The notes: generated by a model from the letters alone, not told the origin. A stretch of 36,014 nucleotides of DNA from Bacillota bacterium (GCA_029007865.1 JAQXIQ010000092.1:1-36014); one strand, 5' to 3'; positions 19,261-28,688 are shown, counted from the stretch's first letter. Numbers and translations: made by a program.

Positions 19261-20520
19261 ATGAGAGACGAAACCAAATGCCTCCACGAGGGTTATACGC
19301 CCCGGAACGGAGAACCCGGGGTAATGCCCATAGTTCAGAGCACGACCTATCGCTTTGACTCCACCGAACAGATAGGCGACCTGTTCAATCTGCCGGTGGC
19401 GCATATGTATTCCCGCTTCTCCAACCCCACGGTGGAGTGCGTGGAAAAGAAAATAGCCGCGCTTGAGGGCGGAGTTGCCGCCATGTGCACAAGCGCCGGA
19501 CAGGCCGCCTCCATGCTGTCGGTGCTTAACCTCTGCAGCGAGGGGGACAGCTTTGTAAGCACTGCCGCCATTTACGGCGGGACAATCAATCTGTTTGCCG
19601 TTACCCTTAAAAAACTGGGTATCGAGTGCATTTTTGTGGACGCCGACGCCCCGGCCGAGGAAATAAGCAAGGCCTTTAAGCCCAATACCCGCTGTATGTT
19701 TACCGAAACCATAGCCAACCCCGCCCTTGCCGTTGCCGATATCGAAAAGCTGGCTTCGGTGGCGCATTCTCACGGCGTACCCCTTATAGTGGACAACACC
19801 TTTGCCACCCCGATACTCTGCAAGCCCATATCCTTCGGCGCCGACATAGTGGTGCATTCCACAACAAAATATATGGACGGACACGCACTGCAGGTGGGCG
19901 GCGTCATAGTGGACGGCGGCAAATTCGACTGGAAAAACGGCAATTTCCCGGAGTTCACAAACCCGGACGAGTCCTATCACGGAGTGGTGTATACCGAGTC
20001 CTTCGGAGAGGCGGCATATATCGCCAAGGCCAGAATGCAGCTTATGCGGGATATCGGAGCCTATCCCAGCGCCATGTCGGCATTCCTGCTGAATCTGGGA
20101 CTGGAGACCCTGCCGCTGCGCATGGAGCGCTACTGCAGCAACGCCATGGCGGTGGCGGAATATCTCAGCAAATGCGACAAGGTGGCGGCGGTGCGCTATC
20201 CCGGGCTGGAAACGGACAAATACCACGCTCTGGCGGCAAAATACCTCAAGGGTGCCAGCGGGGTCATCTCCTTTGACATAAAGGGCGGCAAGGATACCGC
20301 CGTGCGCTTTATGGACGGGCTCAAGCTGGCCAGCAACGAGGTTCATGTGGCGGACATACGCACCTGCGTGCTGCATCCTGCCAGCGCCACGCACAGGCAG
20401 CTTACCGACGAGCAGCTTGTGGCGGCGGGCATAAATCCGGGCATGATACGCCTGTCGGTGGGACTTGAGCACATCGAGGACATCCTGGAGGATATCCGCG
20501 GCAGTATGGACAGGCTCTGA
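19261..20520 (+). CDS. PLP-dependent O-acetylhomoserine sulfhydrylase / Cys-Met metabolism enzyme (MetY-like)
   Basis: PIVQSTTYRFDSTEQIGDLFNLPVAHMYSRFSNPTVECVEKKIAALEGG; PLP lysine in HSTTKYMDGH; C-terminal IRLSVGLEHIEDILEDI. Confidence 0.9.
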   Translation: MRDETKCLHEGYTPRNGEPGVMPIVQSTTYRFDSTEQIGDLFNLPVAHMYSRFSNPTVECVEKKIAALEGGVAAMCTSAGQAASMLSVLNLCSEGDSFVSTAAIYGGTINLFAVTLKKLGIECIFVDADAPAEEISKAFKPNTRCMFTETIANPALAVADIEKLASVAHSHGVPLIVDNTFATPILCKPISFGADIVVHSTTKYMDGHALQVGGVIVDGGKFDWKNGNFPEFTNPDESYHGVVYTESFGEAAYIAKARMQLMRDIGAYPSAMSAFLLNLGLETLPLRMERYCSNAMAVAEYLSKCDKVAAVRYPGLETDKYHALAAKYLKGASGVISFDIKGGKDTAVRFMDGLKLASNEVHVADIRTCVLHPASATHRQLTDEQLVAAGINPGMIRLSVGLEHIEDILEDIRGSMDRL

Positions 20521-20538
20521 TGCCGCTGTACTTACGGC

Positions 20539-20618
20539 TCTCGCCTGACGCTTGCGGATCTTGCCTGACACCTGCGGATTTCGCCTGACGCCTGCGGTTC
20601 TCGCCTGACGCCTGCTGC
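20539..20618. repeat. 20-bp tandem repeat, 4 copies (TCTCGCCTGACGCCTGCGGA-like)
   Basis: 20539-20558, 20559-20578, 20579-20598, 20599-20618, a few mismatches per copy. Confidence 0.93.
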
Positions 20619-20667
20619 GCAGCCGTACCGGATAAAACAGTTAAAAATATAGGCGGTAAAAGCTGAA

Positions 20668-20705
20668 AAATTCCCGTTTCGGTATTGAGAAGCGGGGATT
20701 TTTTT
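20668..20705 (+). terminator. Intrinsic terminator after the metY-like gene, overlapping the next promoter
   Basis: ATTCCCGTTTC-ggtattga-GAAGCGGGGAT (with G:U pairs) followed by TTTTT. Confidence 0.7.
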
Positions 20706-20713
20706 GTTATAAT
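20685..20713 (+). promoter_or_regulatory. Sigma-A-type promoter for the GH99-like lipoprotein gene
   Basis: TTGAGA (20685-20690), 17-bp spacer, TATAAT (20708-20713). Confidence 0.75.
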
Positions 20714-20764
20714 GAGGCAAGTACATATTTATTTCGGCCCGTACAGGGCCGCGCGGAGGTAAAA

Positions 20765-22756
20765 ATGAAAAAATTCACAGTATTGCTGATGTGCATATTG
20801 CTGTGCGGCTGTACCGTGGCGCAGACTGTGACGCCGCCCTCCTCGGAATATCCGACGCAGGGCGTTACGGCTTCCGACGAGCCGTCCGATACCGCCTCGC
20901 CTCAGCCCAGCCCCGACGTTACCGTGACGGAGGAGCGGCCGACCGACGAGATTACGCCCCAGCCCAGCCCCACGGCTCAGGAACCCTCGCCTACGCCTGC
21001 GGCCACTCCGCAGTTTGAGATACTCGGGCCGGAAAAGGGCAGCCTGGACATATACGGGGACGGCAATTCCAATAATCTGCTGATCGGTATTGACCAGTTC
21101 GGCCGCACCTTTGATGTCCAGATGGGGGACAACGGCAGGCAGGTGGGAATGTTTTTCTGGCTGTGGCAGGGCTATCACAGCGCGCACGGACAGATGAACG
21201 ACGTTTACGACGCCACCAAGATACTGGAGAAATTCGGCAAGGAAGTGCTGTTTTATCAGGATACGCGGGTAAGCCCGGCAGGGCAGTTTCACTTCTGGGG
21301 AGAGCCGCTGTTCGGCTATTACGATCAGTCGGACGAGTGGGTAATACGCCGCCAGATAGAGCTTTTAACCAATGCCGGGGTGGATTTCCTGGTTTTTGAT
21401 ACCACAAACGCCTGGACGTACGAGACCGTCTATTTCAAGATCTGCAGAGTTATACAGGAATACCAGAACAATGGCTTTAACCCGCCCAAGGTGGCGTTTT
21501 ATACCCACTCCAGGTCCATTGAGACGGTCAGAAAGATATATAACGAGTTCTATAAACCCGGCAGGTACGCAAGCACCTGGTATTACCTGAACGGCAAGCC
21601 CATGATAATAGGCTATACCGACGTAAACGACGATAAAAGGGAAGCGGCGAGCCGCGGCGAGACATCCTATGATCCGGCGCCCCTGTCCGCAGAGATACTC
21701 TCCTTCTTTACCTTCAAGTATCCGCAGTGGCCCAGCGACCCCGTTTATAAGGACGGCTTCCCGTGGATAGAGTGGACATATCCTCAGCCCATGCACAACG
21801 GCATCATGAATGTGTCGGTGGCGTCCCATCCTCAGGTGCCCTTCAGCTTTTCCATCACCAGGAGCAATAAAAACTGGGGCAGAGGCTATAATGTTGCCAC
21901 GGGACAGAATGTGTCTCAGGATGCGACAAAAGGCACGTTTTTCCAGAGTCAGTGGAATACGGTGCTGGAGCAGGAGCCGGACATAGTGTTTGTGGACGGC
22001 TGGAACGAGTGGATAGCGTTAAAATCGCTCTGGGACGGGGAGTATATGCTGTGCGATGCCGCCAGCATGGAGTATTCCCGCGACATAGAGATGATGAAGG
22101 GCGGCTATAACGACGCGTTTTACATCCAGCTGATAAAAAATATGCGCGCCTATAAGGGCAAGACGCTTACCGGGACTGTGGCGTCTACCCAAAAGAGCAT
22201 TGACATAAACGGCAGCGTTTCGCAGTGGGACAGCGTCAACGCCCTGTATACCGGGGTGGCGCAGAAATCCGTAGCCCGGGATTACAGGGGCATCAGCAAT
22301 ACCGTGCATTATACGCAGGAGGCGGCAAGGAATAATATCCAGTCGGTAAAAGTAACCCGGGACAGCGAGAACATTTACTTCCTGATACAGTGTCAGAGCA
22401 AAATAAGCGGCAGCGGCTCCGACTTTATGAATGTGTTTATAGGTACCGGAGAGCTGTCCCAAAAGGGCTGGGAGGGCTACGAATATGTCATTAACAGAAA
22501 ACTCAGCAACGGTATTTCCGAGGTTACCAGGCTGAACAGCGATTTTTCCGGTCAGAAATGCGGTACTGCGCAGGTTAGCGTGCAGGGCAAATATATGCAG
22601 ATAGCGGTGCCGCGCAGCGCAATAGGTCTGGAAAACTCCAACAGCTTCTATTTTAAGGTGGCCGACCATATCGAAAACCCGTCCGACATAATGGATTATT
22701 ATGTTTCGGGCAAGAGCTTCCCGCTGGGTCGCATGAGCTACCGCTATCTGGGCTGA
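20765..22756 (+). CDS. Secreted lipoprotein, GH99/WbsX-like glycoside hydrolase domain with a C-terminal CBM9/DOMON-like domain
   Basis: Lipobox LLCGC; Pro/Ser/Thr linker; MFFWLWQGYH..., GVDFLVFDTTNAWTYE, IVFVDGWNEWIALK; C-terminal DINGSVSQWDSVNAL...VTRDSENIYFLIQC. Confidence 0.7.
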   Translation: MKKFTVLLMCILLCGCTVAQTVTPPSSEYPTQGVTASDEPSDTASPQPSPDVTVTEERPTDEITPQPSPTAQEPSPTPAATPQFEILGPEKGSLDIYGDGNSNNLLIGIDQFGRTFDVQMGDNGRQVGMFFWLWQGYHSAHGQMNDVYDATKILEKFGKEVLFYQDTRVSPAGQFHFWGEPLFGYYDQSDEWVIRRQIELLTNAGVDFLVFDTTNAWTYETVYFKICRVIQEYQNNGFNPPKVAFYTHSRSIETVRKIYNEFYKPGRYASTWYYLNGKPMIIGYTDVNDDKREAASRGETSYDPAPLSAEILSFFTFKYPQWPSDPVYKDGFPWIEWTYPQPMHNGIMNVSVASHPQVPFSFSITRSNKNWGRGYNVATGQNVSQDATKGTFFQSQWNTVLEQEPDIVFVDGWNEWIALKSLWDGEYMLCDAASMEYSRDIEMMKGGYNDAFYIQLIKNMRAYKGKTLTGTVASTQKSIDINGSVSQWDSVNALYTGVAQKSVARDYRGISNTVHYTQEAARNNIQSVKVTRDSENIYFLIQCQSKISGSGSDFMNVFIGTGELSQKGWEGYEYVINRKLSNGISEVTRLNSDFSGQKCGTAQVSVQGKYMQIAVPRSAIGLENSNSFYFKVADHIENPSDIMDYYVSGKSFPLGRMSYRYLG

Positions 22757-22840
22757 CCGGGCGGGCATTACGACAGCTTGAAAGCAGGGACGGCATTGCG
22801 GCCGGTTCCCGGCGCTTCACAAAACAGATGCACACTCTTT

Positions 22841-22870
22841 TGCGGCGCAGCAGGTTTCCGCTGCGCCGCA
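22841..22870. repeat. Perfect 11-bp inverted repeat (hairpin)
   Basis: TGCGGCGCAGC-aggtttcc-GCTGCGCCGCA. Confidence 0.9.
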
Positions 22871-22918
22871 GCCGTATTTGCTTACGGGCAGGCTTCAACG
22901 GTTTTATCACAACAAAAA

Positions 22919-22970
22919 GCACACTGCATTCCGCGTCTGCGGATCGCAGTGTGCCGTACTTTTATTTTTT
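22919..22970 (+). terminator. Probable terminator of the GH99-like gene
   Basis: GCACACTGC (22919-22927) pairs with GCAGTGTGC (22946-22954), followed by cgtacttttatttttt. Confidence 0.7.
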
Positions 22971-23035
22971 GCCAAAATCCCCATTGGAACGGTGCTTTAA
23001 GGCGGCGTTTCTGCCCGGCGCTGTATTTTGTCTGC

Positions 23036-23635
23036 TCAGCGCTTTAAGGAAAGGGTAAGCGCGGTAAAGCATATGGGCACGCTGAGTGCGACTTCGGAGA
23101 GGTTAAGGGTAAACAGCGCGTTTATCACGGTGGCGTTGTTGTCCAGCCTGCGCACCACCAAAAGCGCCCAGGAAAGCAGCAGTACGGCCGTTGAGGCGGT
23201 CAGGAGCGGCTTGCGGGTGTCAAATTTGCCGCAGCACTTGAGAATATATATAATCATAAGTATTATATACCCCACGGACACGGCTATTTTCAGCACGCTC
23301 AGGACGGTGAGTCCTGCAGGGTTGAGGGAGCCGGACTCCAGGGTCTTGCTCAGCAGAGCTATAAGGCCGTATGTTTCGGCAGACATATAAAGACATACAA
23401 GAGCGGCAGGAATTATTGTCCTTTTTGGGTTGCTGCCCGCAAAGAAGATCACGGCAAGGGCAAACAGGATAAAAATAACCGCTTCCGCACCGGCCGTGAC
23501 GATGCGGGTTGTGTTGCCGCCCGGCAGCGCCTCCAGAAAAATGCCGGTAAACTGTATGCCCTGGAGAGCCGAGAGTATGGCGCAGACATGGAACCAGGCG
23601 TTTTTCCTGTCTGCCTTGAGAGAGGTCTTACCCAT
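23036..23635 (-). CDS. Hypothetical multi-spanning membrane protein
   Basis: ~6 hydrophobic segments; no recognised family motif. Confidence 0.65.
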   Translation of the reverse strand: MGKTSLKADRKNAWFHVCAILSALQGIQFTGIFLEALPGGNTTRIVTAGAEAVIFILFALAVIFFAGSNPKRTIIPAALVCLYMSAETYGLIALLSKTLESGSLNPAGLTVLSVLKIAVSVGYIILMIIYILKCCGKFDTRKPLLTASTAVLLLSWALLVVRRLDNNATVINALFTLNLSEVALSVPICFTALTLSLKR

Positions 23636-23682
23636 ATATTATTCCTGATTTTCCTTTGCTGTTTTTTGTTTCGCGCACGCGG

Positions 23683-24453
23683 TCAGGGAGTATATCCGCC
23701 CATATCGATGCAGACATATTCAAAGCCCATATCGGTAAGAGCAGAGTATATGCTGTCAAAATGTCCGTCCTGCATAAAGCGCTGCATGAGCTCCTTGGGC
23801 AGCTCTATGCGCGCCATATAGCTGTGCATACGCACCCGCACAGCGTCATAGCCGTAGCTGTGCAGCAGCAGCTCCGCGCGCTCTATAAGCCGCAGCTTAT
23901 CGGCGGTGAGCCGTTCTCCTGCGGGCAGTCTGGAGGCAAGACATGCGTATGTGGCGCGGTTCTGCATGGGTATGCCCAGCAGGTCAGCAAGCCGCAGGAT
24001 ATCCTGCTTGGTAATGCCGCACTGCGCAAGCGGGCTTACAATGCCCAGCTCCCGGGCGGCGCGTACGCCCGGCGTGCTTGCCCGGTAATCGTCGGCATTG
24101 CTGCCGTCCAGCACGAGGCTCAGGCCGTTGTCCCGGGCGGCGCAGATTATCTGCCTGTATATTACCCTTTTGCAGTAATAGCAGCGTGTGGGCAGATTAC
24201 TGCTGATGTCATCCACCGCAATGATATCGGTGCTTACCGGTATAAACCGGGCGCCCAGCGCGGCGGCATACTGCGCCGCGTTTTCCTTTTCCCATACGGG
24301 ATGCATAACGGAATGGTATGTAACGGCGGTGACGGACGGGCATACCTCGCTTGCGGCCTTCAGCAGGACCGAGCTGTCCAGACCGCCGGAATATGCGACG
24401 GCAAAGCTTTTGTACTGTGCCAGGGTCTCCTTGAGTTTCTGGTAAAGCGTCAT
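23683..24453 (-). CDS. larE: LarE-family ATP-dependent sacrificial sulfur transferase
   Basis: PP-loop SGGLDSS; CYYCKR; DGSNADDYRASTPGVRAARELGIVSPL; ATYACLASRLPAGERLT. Confidence 0.88.
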   Translation of the reverse strand: MTLYQKLKETLAQYKSFAVAYSGGLDSSVLLKAASEVCPSVTAVTYHSVMHPVWEKENAAQYAAALGARFIPVSTDIIAVDDISSNLPTRCYYCKRVIYRQIICAARDNGLSLVLDGSNADDYRASTPGVRAARELGIVSPLAQCGITKQDILRLADLLGIPMQNRATYACLASRLPAGERLTADKLRLIERAELLLHSYGYDAVRVRMHSYMARIELPKELMQRFMQDGHFDSIYSALTDMGFEYVCIDMGGYTP

Positions 24454-24500
24454 ATCATGACCCCCTTGCCATGTTCTTGAGGCATCCGCCCGCCCTGCGA

Positions 24501-24590
24501 TATCCGGGCCGTGTCCGCGGTATCGCAGCGGAATGCGCGCGGCATTATCCGGGCTGTGTCCGCGGTATCGCAGCGAAGTGCGCGCGGCAT
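24501..24590. repeat. 45-bp direct tandem repeat, 2 copies
   Basis: tatccgggccgtgtccgcggtatcgcagcggaatgcgcgcggcat versus tatccgggctgtgtccgcggtatcgcagcgaagtgcgcgcggcat. Confidence 0.93.
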
Positions 24591-24673
24591 TTCCCCATCG
24601 GCAAGATTATAACACCGTTTGCGCTTTTTTTCAATATAAATCGTTGCGGCGATGCTTTAAGCCGGATAAACCA

Positions 24674-24702
24674 TTGCAAAAAATCAATATTTTATATATA
24701 AT
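24674..24702 (+). promoter_or_regulatory. Sigma-A-type promoter for prmC
   Basis: TTGCAA (24674-24679), 17-bp spacer, TATAAT (24697-24702). Confidence 0.6.
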
Positions 24703-24714
24703 ATTATGTAATTT

Positions 24715-25593
24715 ATGCTAGGGGGCGAGAACGTGACGTTGGGCGAGCTTTTGAAGTCTCAGCGACAGCAGCTGGAGCGTGCGGGCGTTCCCGGCGCGGA
24801 GAGCGATCTGCAGTGGATAGCGGGCTCCGTAACCCGTTTCAACAGGGTACAGCTGATGATAAACAGGGAGTTTGTTTTGCCTCCGGAGCAGGCGGAGCAG
24901 ATAAAGGCAATGGTGGAGCGCCGCTGCAGGCGGGAGCCGCTGCAGTACATCCTGGGCAATCAGAGCTTTATGAACCTCAAGCTGCGCACAGACAGCCGAG
25001 CCCTGATACCGCGCCCCGAGACCGAACTGCTGGCAGAGCACTGCATACGCCTGATAAAAAAGGATTACCCGCGTTTTGCTCCTTTCAGACTGCTGGATAT
25101 AGGCACCGGCACCGGCGCCCTGGCGCTGGGCATCGCCAAGGCGGCAAGCAATGTCCGCGCCGTGGGCGTGGATATCAGCCCGGACGCGTTAGAGTTAGCA
25201 AAGGAAAACTGCGGGCTTTGCGGCCTTGAGGAGCGGGTGACATTTTTGCAGAGCGACCTGTTTTCCGCGGTGGAGGGTCAGGTGTTTGACGGCATAGTGT
25301 CCAATCCGCCCTATATACCCACCCGTGTGGTGCCCGAGCTTATGCCGGAGGTAAGCCGGTTTGAACCGCATATAGCCCTGGACGGCGGCGAGTACGGCAT
25401 GGATTTTTATCAACGCATAATCCCGCAGGCGGCACGCTTTCTTAAAAGCGGCGGTTTTATCGCTCTTGAAGCCGAGCATTTTCAGTTTGATGCGATAAAG
25501 CAGCTTTTCGCGCAGACCGGAGCCTTTACCCCGGCGGCGTGCATGGCGGACTACGAAGGGCGCAACAGGCTATGCAGCGCCAAAAAGCTGTAG
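24715..25593 (+). CDS. prmC: Release factor glutamine methyltransferase (start may be GTG 24733)
   Basis: RREPLQYILGNQSFMNLKLRTDSRALIPRPETELL; LLDIGTGTGALALGIAK; catalytic NPPYIP; upstream of prfA. Confidence 0.93.
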   Translation: MLGGENVTLGELLKSQRQQLERAGVPGAESDLQWIAGSVTRFNRVQLMINREFVLPPEQAEQIKAMVERRCRREPLQYILGNQSFMNLKLRTDSRALIPRPETELLAEHCIRLIKKDYPRFAPFRLLDIGTGTGALALGIAKAASNVRAVGVDISPDALELAKENCGLCGLEERVTFLQSDLFSAVEGQVFDGIVSNPPYIPTRVVPELMPEVSRFEPHIALDGGEYGMDFYQRIIPQAARFLKSGGFIALEAEHFQFDAIKQLFAQTGAFTPAACMADYEGRNRLCSAKKL

Positions 25594-25648
25594 CCGCAGA
25601 CCGGGCGGCGTGCGGACTTCCCGGCGCGTGATTAAGGATATGCGCGGC

Positions 25649-25676
25649 GGGCTGCCCGGACGGGCGGCAGCCCTTT
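25649..25676 (+). terminator. Weak hairpin/terminator between prmC and prfA
   Basis: GGGCTGCC (25649-25656) ... GGCAGCCC (25666-25673) then TTT. Confidence 0.4.
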
Positions 25677-25773
25677 AATAAAGAGTTAAAGCACATAAAT
25701 AAACAAAAATAAACAAAAACCAAAAATTGAAAGGATGTCCTCCGGCGGCAGCCGGAGGTTTCGGGGATAATCT

Positions 25774-26850
25774 ATGGAGGAAAAACTGGAGGCGCTCAGC
25801 GTCAGGTTTGAGGAACTGCAGCATCTGTTGGCAGACCCGGAAATGATAGCCAGGCAGGAGCAGTGGCAGCAGCTGGCCAGGGAGCATGCAGAGCTGAGCG
25901 AAATAATCGAGCTTTATCGGCAGTATAAAAAGGTAAAAAGCTCGGTGGAGGAGGCGCATGAGCTGCTCTCCGGAGAGGACGCCGAGATGCGCCAGCTGGC
26001 CGAGGCGGAGCTGGAGGAGGCCGGGCCGGAGCTTGCCCGGCTGCAAAAGGAGCTGGAGCAGCTGCTGGTGCCCTCCGACCCAGAGGATGACAAAAATGTC
26101 GTGCTGGAGATACGCGCCGGCACAGGCGGCGAGGAGGCCGCGCTGTTCGGCATGGATCTGCTGAGGATGTACGGCAAATACGCCGAGCGCAGGGGCTGGA
26201 AAATGGAGCTGGTTTCGGTAAGCCAGACCGATATCGGCGGCGTTAAGGAGGCGGAATGCCTCATAAGCGGAGCCAAGGTATACAGGAGCCTGAAATACGA
26301 AAGCGGAGTGCACCGCGTGCAGCGCATTCCGGCCACCGAGAGCGGCGGCAGAATACACACCTCCGCGGCCACCGTGGCGGTGCTGCCCGAAGCCACCGAT
26401 GTCGACGTCTCTATAGCTCCGGGCGATATTATCGTGGAGACTCACCGCTCCAGCGGAGCCGGAGGACAGCACATCAACAAAACCGAGTCCGCTATACGCA
26501 TGATACACATCCCCACCGGCATAGTGGTCAACTGCCAGGACGAGCGGAGTCAGATAAAGAACCGTGAAAAGGCCATGCAGGTCATGAAGACAAGGGTGGC
26601 GGACTACTACCGTTCCGCCGCGGAAAAGGAGTACAGCGATTCCCGGCGCAGCCAGATAGGCAGCGGCGACCGCTCCGAGCGCATACGGACATATAATTTC
26701 CCACAGGGAAGGGTGACGGATCACCGCATCGGGCTTACGCTCTACAAGCTGGACGCCTTTATGAACGGCGAGATGGACGAGATCATAGATGCTCTGGTGC
26801 TGGCCGGAAGCACCGGAGAGCTTTTGGACGCGCAGGAGGAGCAGGAATGA
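25774..26850 (+). CDS. prfA: Peptide chain release factor 1
   Basis: GGQ motif SSGAGGQHINKTESAIRMIH; IRAGTGGEEAALF; PQGRVTDHRIGLTLYKLD. Confidence 0.97.
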   Translation: MEEKLEALSVRFEELQHLLADPEMIARQEQWQQLAREHAELSEIIELYRQYKKVKSSVEEAHELLSGEDAEMRQLAEAELEEAGPELARLQKELEQLLVPSDPEDDKNVVLEIRAGTGGEEAALFGMDLLRMYGKYAERRGWKMELVSVSQTDIGGVKEAECLISGAKVYRSLKYESGVHRVQRIPATESGGRIHTSAATVAVLPEATDVDVSIAPGDIIVETHRSSGAGGQHINKTESAIRMIHIPTGIVVNCQDERSQIKNREKAMQVMKTRVADYYRSAAEKEYSDSRRSQIGSGDRSERIRTYNFPQGRVTDHRIGLTLYKLDAFMNGEMDEIIDALVLAGSTGELLDAQEEQE

Positions 26851-27845
26851 TAACACAACTGCTTAAGGCCGGCCGCGAAAGCTTTGAAATGGGCGCAAAG
26901 CTCATACGCGCAGGGGAGCTTACCGCCTTTCCCACCGAGACGGTATATGGGCTGGGCGCTGATGCTTTTAACGGAAACGCAGTAAAAAAAATATTTGAGG
27001 CTAAGGGCCGTCCCTCCGACAACCCGCTTATTGTGCATGTCTGTTCAAAGGAGCAGATGTTGCAGCTTGGCTACTGGAATGATAACGCTGAGGCGGTATT
27101 TAACGCTTTTATGCCCGGGCCCATTACCGTGGTGCTCAAAAAGCGTGACCTTCCAAACGAGGTCACGGCGGGTCTGGACACCGTGGGGCTGAGATACCCG
27201 GAGCACAGGGACGCGCAGGGCTTTCTTGCCCTTGCCGGGCCGGTGGCGGCGCCCAGCGCCAATATTTCGGGCAGACCTTCACCCACGACCGCTCAGCATG
27301 TTTTTGACGATTTCAACGGCAAAATCCCCCTTATCATTGACGGCGGAGTATGCAGTGTGGGAGTGGAGTCCACGGTGATTTCCCTTGCGGAGCGCCCCGT
27401 GCTGCTGCGCCCCGGCGGCGTAACTCCGGAGCAGCTGCTTCGGGTGCTGCCCGATATGAAGATACACGAGGCGGTGCTGCGCAACATTCGGCTGGACGCG
27501 GCGGCCTCGCCCGGAATGAAGTACAAGCACTATTCGCCCGACGCCAGGGTGGTGCTGGTGCGCGGAAGCGGGGAAAACCTGCTTGCAAGCGCGCTGGAAA
27601 ACGGCATCAGAGCGGTCTTATACCCCAGCCGGGATGCGGCAGCCGATGCTCACGAGCTCTTTTCCAGGCTCCGGAGCGCCGACGCGCAGGGGCTGGAGCT
27701 GGTTATTTTCGAGCTTCCGCCGCAGGAGGGAATGGGGCTGTCCGTTATTAACCGGCTGCTCAGAGCCTCCGCCTTTACCGTGGCGGACGAGGGACAAAGC
27801 ATAGAAATCACCTGCGCCGGCCGCAGCTGCAGGCTCAAGGCGTAG
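26847..27845 (+). CDS. L-threonylcarbamoyladenylate synthase (Sua5/YwlC)
   Basis: GELTAFPTETVYGLGADAFN, KGRPSDNPLIVHV, APSANISGRPSPT, GMKYKHYSPDARVVLV (Sua5 domain); ATGA overlap with prfA. Confidence 0.95.
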   Translation: MITQLLKAGRESFEMGAKLIRAGELTAFPTETVYGLGADAFNGNAVKKIFEAKGRPSDNPLIVHVCSKEQMLQLGYWNDNAEAVFNAFMPGPITVVLKKRDLPNEVTAGLDTVGLRYPEHRDAQGFLALAGPVAAPSANISGRPSPTTAQHVFDDFNGKIPLIIDGGVCSVGVESTVISLAERPVLLRPGGVTPEQLLRVLPDMKIHEAVLRNIRLDAAASPGMKYKHYSPDARVVLVRGSGENLLASALENGIRAVLYPSRDAAADAHELFSRLRSADAQGLELVIFELPPQEGMGLSVINRLLRASAFTVADEGQSIEITCAGRSCRLKA

Positions 27846-27860
27846 CGGGAGGTTATGATT

Positions 27861-28688
27861 ATGGAACAGTTTTTGCAATCTGCATGGGAGGCCTTTCTGG
27901 GCTTTCTGCCAAGGCTTATAGGGGCGGCGCTGGTGATGTTGGGCGGCTGGCTGCTCAATTATATCGCAAAACGCGTGCTTAACAACATCCTTAAGAAAAA
28001 GGTCGAGCCGCTCATGCACATGTTTATCAGAAACAGCGTCAAGATAGTGATATGGGTGTTGGCGGTAATCATGGCTATGGGCGAGCTGGGGCTCAGCACC
28101 GCCAGCATAATAACGGCGCTGGGCTCTGCGGGAGTGGCCATCGGCCTTGCGCTTCAGGGCAGCCTGAGCAACATAGCCAGCGGACTGATACTTATGGGCA
28201 GCAAGGTGCTCAAAGGCGGGGACTATATATCCGTAAACGGAGTGGAGGGCACCGTCGTAAGCACCGATCTGCTCTTTACCCATCTTAACACGGTGGACAA
28301 TAAGCATATCGCCGTGCCCAATTCCGGCATAACGGCGGGCAATATAATCAACTATACCTATAACGATACAAGGCGTGTGGACATGGAGTTTACCGTCAGC
28401 TATAACGACGACATCGGCAAGGTCAAGAGCATACTGCGGGATATCTGCGGCGCAACCGAGGGAGTGCTGCACGATCCGGAATACAGCGTAAATGTCAAGA
28501 GCTATGACGACAGCGCGGTGCGCATGACGGTCAAGGTGTGGTGCAAGAGAAACGATTACTGGGACGTATATTTCGCCGTGACGGAGAAGGTCAAGGGTGA
28601 GTTTGACCGCAACGGTATAAGCATTCCCTTTAACCAGATTGACGTGCACTTTTTCCCGCCTGCCGATAACGGCGGTGCGTCAAAGTAA
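27861..28688 (+). CDS. Small-conductance mechanosensitive channel (MscS family); ATG 27861 preferred over 27855
   Basis: SAGVAIGLALQGSLSNIASGLILMGSKVLKGGDYISVNGVEGTVVSTDLLFTHLNTVDNKHIAVPNSGI; RBS gggagg spaced 7 nt from ATG 27861. Confidence 0.93.
   Translation: MEQFLQSAWEAFLGFLPRLIGAALVMLGGWLLNYIAKRVLNNILKKKVEPLMHMFIRNSVKIVIWVLAVIMAMGELGLSTASIITALGSAGVAIGLALQGSLSNIASGLILMGSKVLKGGDYISVNGVEGTVVSTDLLFTHLNTVDNKHIAVPNSGITAGNIINYTYNDTRRVDMEFTVSYNDDIGKVKSILRDICGATEGVLHDPEYSVNVKSYDDSAVRMTVKVWCKRNDYWDVYFAVTEKVKGEFDRNGISIPFNQIDVHFFPPADNGGASK

Noticed and set aside
19213-20571. 452-aa minus-strand ORF opposite the metY-like gene
   Set aside because: Antisense to a conserved PLP enzyme; no family motif.
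20539-20618. CRISPR array
   Set aside because: Head-to-tail 20-bp repeats without spacers, and no cas genes in the window.
23656-24480. 274-aa plus-strand ORF opposite larE
   Set aside because: LarE motifs are unambiguous on the other strand.
25675-26856. 393-aa minus-strand ORF opposite prfA
   Set aside because: Antisense to RF1; composition not protein-like.
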